Notes under the pieces: model-generated
The model's database searches: none
What the model was told of the DNA's origin: nothing
What the model saw: the letters and a program-made list of their open reading frames with translations, nothing else
From: Saccoglossus kowalevskii
Taxonomy: Eukaryota > Hemichordata > Enteropneusta > Harrimaniidae
DNA length: 10,319 bases
Assembly: GCF_000003605.2 (NCBI RefSeq)
Contig: NW_003134842.1
Location: forward strand, 12,644-22,962
Direction: 5' to 3'
Translations under genes and position numbers: made by a program
In this document: positions 8,433-10,319 of the stretch, in pieces
How the letters are laid out: every line of letters starts with the position of its first letter
How positions within the stretch are numbered: the first letter of the stretch is position 1

Positions 8433-8539
8433 GTGCTGCAAGCAGACGATTGCACTGTGTTAGTATAACTAGTATCTCAGGCACATGAGTGCTGCTAGCA
8501 GACGACAGTCCTCTTATGTTGGGTGCATTGTGTTAGCAT
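8433..8539. repeat. decayed two-unit duplication
   Basis: GTGCTGCAAGCAGACGA (8433-8449) recurs with one mismatch at 8489-8505. TGCACTGTGTTAGTAT (8451-8466) recurs with two mismatches at 8524-8539. The first pair is 56 bp apart and the second 73 bp, so the second unit carries extra bases between its two blocks. This is an old local duplication with an insertion in one copy, or a deletion in the other. Confidence 0.6.
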
Positions 8540-8692
8540 CTGTAACGATGAGAACATTAGCTATACTGCCATTTTTGCAAGATATACTTTGAAAATAAAA
8601 CAAATTATGAAAATACAATATCAAACAATAAATAAATGTACATGTTTTATAAATTTCAAATGACGGCTGAGAACAACTCGTTCAATCCTCAG

Positions 8693-8707
8693 ACTAGTAT
8701 TACTAGT
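8693..8707. repeat. 15-base palindrome beside the microsatellite
   Basis: ACTAGTA and TACTAGT flank a single central base. It lies just upstream of the AATAC array. No role is apparent. Confidence 0.4.
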
Positions 8708-8715
8708 TCAATCAC

Positions 8716-8765
8716 AATACAATACAATACAATACAATACAATACAATACAATACAATACAATAC
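8716..8765. repeat. (AATAC)10 pentanucleotide microsatellite
   Basis: Ten perfect consecutive AATAC units. The array keeps a plus-strand frame open (repeating YNTIQ residues, 8636-8845); that frame is a product of the repeat and not evidence for a gene. The absence of interruptions suggests a young, probably polymorphic array. Confidence 0.97.
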
Positions 8766-9179
8766 ATGGGTGGTTAATTCGAAACGCTTCAAATAAAACT
8801 GATGTGATTTATTTTCCACGTAGAGTGGTTTTAAATCGGCTATGATTGAGAAAAGGGCGCGGAGAATCATGGGTAATGGGCGTTAACAAAGCCTGTCAAT
8901 GAAAACTTCTTCTGCTGATTTGAATGTAACCCGAGGATCCGTAAAAACCGTTCATGCTTAAGTACAAACCAATATACTAATATTTGAAATATGGAGATTC
9001 ATATCTAAAATATCAGATTTATTAAACGAGTACATTAATATTCGTTTCGAGCGTTTCGCGAATTCGATATGTTATCCCATATATTGGCTTCACAGCTTCA
9101 AATGCAAATAAAACACCTGAACAATAATTTATGACAGAGTATCCAAGATATCATAGAGTGGCGCGTATCGTTTGCAACT
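8766..9179. other. unassigned DNA
   Basis: No gene recognised. It contains one consensus octamer, ATGCAAAT (near 9101), and a small GC-rich patch around 8855-8885. Confidence 0.4.
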
Positions 9180-9193
9180 GGGGGGGGGGGGGG
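9180..9193. repeat. G14 homopolymer
   Basis: Fourteen consecutive G on the plus strand in otherwise AT-rich DNA. A run this long can form an intermolecular or slipped G-quadruplex, and its length is error-prone in sequencing, so the count is uncertain. Confidence 0.9.
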
Positions 9194-9308
9194 TATCAAT
9201 ATTTTTGATGCACTGCTAACAGTATTACTAATTTTTTGAGAAAATTTAATGCGCTGGCTTGACAGAACAAGAATATGAAGGCAATTTATTAATAGACTTT
9301 ATTTGCCG

Positions 9309-9500
9309 AAATGGCTGTCGAGATCTCGCCGAGAGCGAGGCCAACGCGACCTGTTTCCAAATAATGTCGATTGTCGATGTTACTATAAACGCACAGCGTT
9401 CACTGTAGACGCGATGGCGTTAGATAATGTAACGCTACTGTATTTCGGGACAACAAATCTCGTGGTTCTCTCGCTCTCAACGAGATCCCGGCAGTCATTT
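9309..9500. mobile_element. inverted-repeat (fold-back) element
   Basis: Seen: the arms 9309-9339 and 9470-9500 are reverse complements over 31 bp with five mismatches, all transitions. The shared core includes GATCTCG and GAGAGCGAG. Similarity weakens outward (towards 9292 and 9515) and inward, where fragments such as AAATA and GTTAC still align, suggesting a longer, decayed palindrome of about 220 bp. A direct repeat GAATATGA lies at 9271-9278 and 9503-9510; it might be a target-site duplication, but it does not abut both arms equally. A 115-codon plus frame (9303-9650) crosses the element; it opens at TTG, its first ATG is at 9414, and it is unrecognised. The form suggests a fold-back MITE unrelated in sequence to the one at 2184. 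Confidence 0.5.
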
Positions 9501-9728
9501 ACGAATATGATCTATTCATTTTTTTTGAAACGTTCACTGTTGCCATTTCGATTGCAAAAACGATTGGGTGATCTGTGTGTTCTGAAAAAGTCCAGAACGG
9601 CTGTCTGGTCTACGGCCGCACCAACTTTTAATAGCCAACATTCAGTATGACTACTCAGTGTAATTATTGTTGACAAAGTCAGTTACAAATAACAGTGGTA
9701 CAGATTCTTTCTCTTTTTAAAATGCAAG
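9501..9728. other. unassigned DNA
   Basis: Holds the distal part of the unrecognised 115-codon plus frame (ends 9650). No domain or motif seen. Confidence 0.35.
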
Positions 9729-9761
9729 TATAAAAGTGACTGTAACATGGCTGTATAAAAG
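9729..9761 (+). promoter_or_regulatory. two TATA-box-like TATAAAAG motifs
   Basis: Identical TATAAAAG at 9729-9736 and 9754-9761, 25 bp apart. Each fits the TATA-box consensus. They lie more than 300 bp upstream of the ATG at 10074, too far to be its core promoter unless the 5' leader is long or spliced. Chance is likely in AT-rich DNA. Confidence 0.15.
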
Positions 9762-9870
9762 ACAATGTCTAGATGTTCATTTTTGTTTAGGAGATGCGCG
9801 GGAATTGAGGTCCCAAGCAAGGATAACAACACACGGTAAAAACGCAAAGGCTCATGGGTAGACGCTTGTT

Positions 9871-9995
9871 TGTAAACAATGACACCGTTGTGTCGTCACC
9901 GGAAGCGCTGTCCCAGCACAAATTCAATCGGTGTAGAAGACGCCGAACTGCAGCGTCAATGCAATGACACGCTATGGTCATCTGACGCATGCGCA
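9871..9995 (+). promoter_or_regulatory. promoter-like FOX, ETS and NRF1 motif group
   Basis: Seen: TGTAAACA (9871-9878, forkhead consensus), TCGTCAC (9893-9899, CRE half-site) overlapping ACCGGAAGC (9898-9906, consensus ETS/GABP site), and ACGCATGCGCA (9985-9995, NRF1 site with one departure from the palindrome). Known: ETS and NRF1 sites typify TATA-less promoters of broadly expressed animal genes. The NRF1 site ends 78 bp before a strong-context ATG (10074) whose frame is open to the window edge, the usual spacing for such a promoter. A 67-codon minus frame (9787-9990) overlaps and is unrecognised. Inferred promoter for the partial frame downstream. Confidence 0.35.
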
Positions 9996-10073
9996 GGTGC
10001 TTTAATGTTCTTGAGTTCGTGAATAAACAATAATAAATAGTTCATCTGTGTGGGTTCTGGTGGGTTCCGAATC

Positions 10074-10319
10074 ATGGTGAGCCAAGCAAACACAAAACTG
10101 GTAATTTACCAGAAAATCTCATTTTTTAAAAACGTGCTAAATGGTCGGTTAAAAGCACGCATGGATATGATTGCGGCTACTAAATTCTTGAGGCCATATC
10201 TTAATTCGAAGACAATTGAACATTTATATATGGCTAGGACCGTTTTGTTTCTGTATTTGCCATTTACTCTTAACACAACAAAGGTGTCAAGAGAAAATGT
10301 GTCACCATTCCCTTCACCC
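10074..10319 (+). CDS. partial hypothetical protein, 5' end; frame open to right edge
   Basis: Seen: an ATG with A at -3 and G at +4 begins a frame with no stop for 82 codons, up to the last base. The frame is open from 10041, after a TAG at 10038-10040. The start reads MVSQANTKLVIYQKI. Residues 1-40 are strongly basic with almost no acids, and a hydrophobic run (TVLFLYLPFTL) lies near residues 56-66. A possible donor, AAG|GTGTCA, at 10281-10289 is poor. Upstream lie ETS and NRF1 motifs at suitable spacing. The basic N terminus would suit a mitochondrial presequence, which is inference only. The spacing LRPYLNSKTIEHLY faintly recalls the segment after the reverse-transcriptase palm of non-LTR elements, too weakly for a call. 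A minus-strand frame is also open here (10106-10318), so the coding strand is not certain. Confidence 0.35.
   Translation, partial: MVSQANTKLVIYQKISFFKNVLNGRLKARMDMIAATKFLRPYLNSKTIEHLYMARTVLFLYLPFTLNTTKVSRENVSPFPSP
10098..10112. repeat. 15-base palindrome inside the edge frame
   Basis: CTGGTAA and TTACCAG flank one central base. It lies within the codons of the partial frame, so it may be incidental. Confidence 0.35.
10106..10318 (-). other. antisense open frame at right edge, 70 codons
   Basis: Read from the right edge on minus, the frame is open for 70 codons and ends at a TAA (10106-10108). It includes segments GDTFSLDTFVVLRVNGKY and SMRAFNRPFSTFLKNEIFW. It is offset so that its third codon positions face those of the plus frame. 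In that arrangement one real frame tends to keep the other open, because antisense stops need Tyr, His or Gln codons in particular contexts. It could therefore be the shadow of the plus frame, or the plus frame could be its shadow. No AATAAA was seen on the minus strand shortly after the stop. Unrecognised. Confidence 0.2.

Noticed and set aside
8636-8845. 69-codon plus frame crossing the AATAC array
   Set aside because: It is open because the 5-base repeat has no stop in any frame; the translated YNTIQ repeats are not evidence for a protein.
9303-9650. 115-codon plus frame
   Set aside because: It opens at TTG, its first ATG is 37 codons in, it crosses a fold-back element, and it shows no recognisable motif.
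1-10319. Bacterial or phage system, CRISPR array, rRNA or tRNA genes
   Set aside because: No regularly spaced repeats, no packed reading frames, and no conserved RNA gene signatures on either strand.

Overview
The window looks like AT-rich nuclear DNA from an animal, most likely an invertebrate. There is no operon-like packing, no Shine-Dalgarno-led gene and no long closed reading frame. The sequence carries short simple repeats, MITE-like inverted repeats, a poly(A)-tailed retro-insert, and motifs bound by animal transcription factors (RFX X-box, NRF1, ETS, CRE, YY1, octamer). CpG does not look strongly depleted by eye, which fits an invertebrate better than a vertebrate. I cannot name the species. 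Most of the window reads as intergenic or intronic DNA, and no protein family could be recognised with confidence.

Layout. 1-875: unassigned DNA with a possible short 5' exon (418-467) and small hairpins. 876-1131: minus-strand 3' end of a retrotransposed transcript, with poly(A) tract, AATAAA and a broken reading frame. 1132-2183: unassigned, including the longest closed frame (118 codons, minus, unrecognised). 2184-2415: MITE-like element with 34-bp terminal inverted repeats that carry a CRE motif. 2416-6060: largely featureless, with an exon-like 44-codon frame at 3239-3373, an NRF1/TATA pair near 3530-3580, a consensus CRE at 4628 and a hairpin at 5640. 6091-6539: cluster of X-box-like RFX motifs with an ETS site; a 34-codon frame with a hydrophobic segment starts at 6439. 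6797-7476: scattered E-box, octamer/CRE and YY1 motifs. 8038-8103: a further X-box overlapping a small ATG frame. 8433-8539: decayed duplication. 8716-8765: (AATAC)10. 9180-9193: G14. 9309-9500: second inverted-repeat (fold-back) element. 9729-9761: twin TATAAAAG. 9871-9995: FOX, CRE-half/ETS and NRF1 motifs. 10074-10319: an ATG frame in strong Kozak context that stays open to the window edge.

The most gene-like arrangement is at the right edge. ETS and NRF1 motifs lie 80-180 bp upstream of a strong-context ATG whose frame runs off the window. The second is the X-box cluster, which in animals usually marks promoters or enhancers of ciliary genes. Both are inferences from motifs and frames; neither is supported here by homology. 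No complete, convincing gene system is visible.
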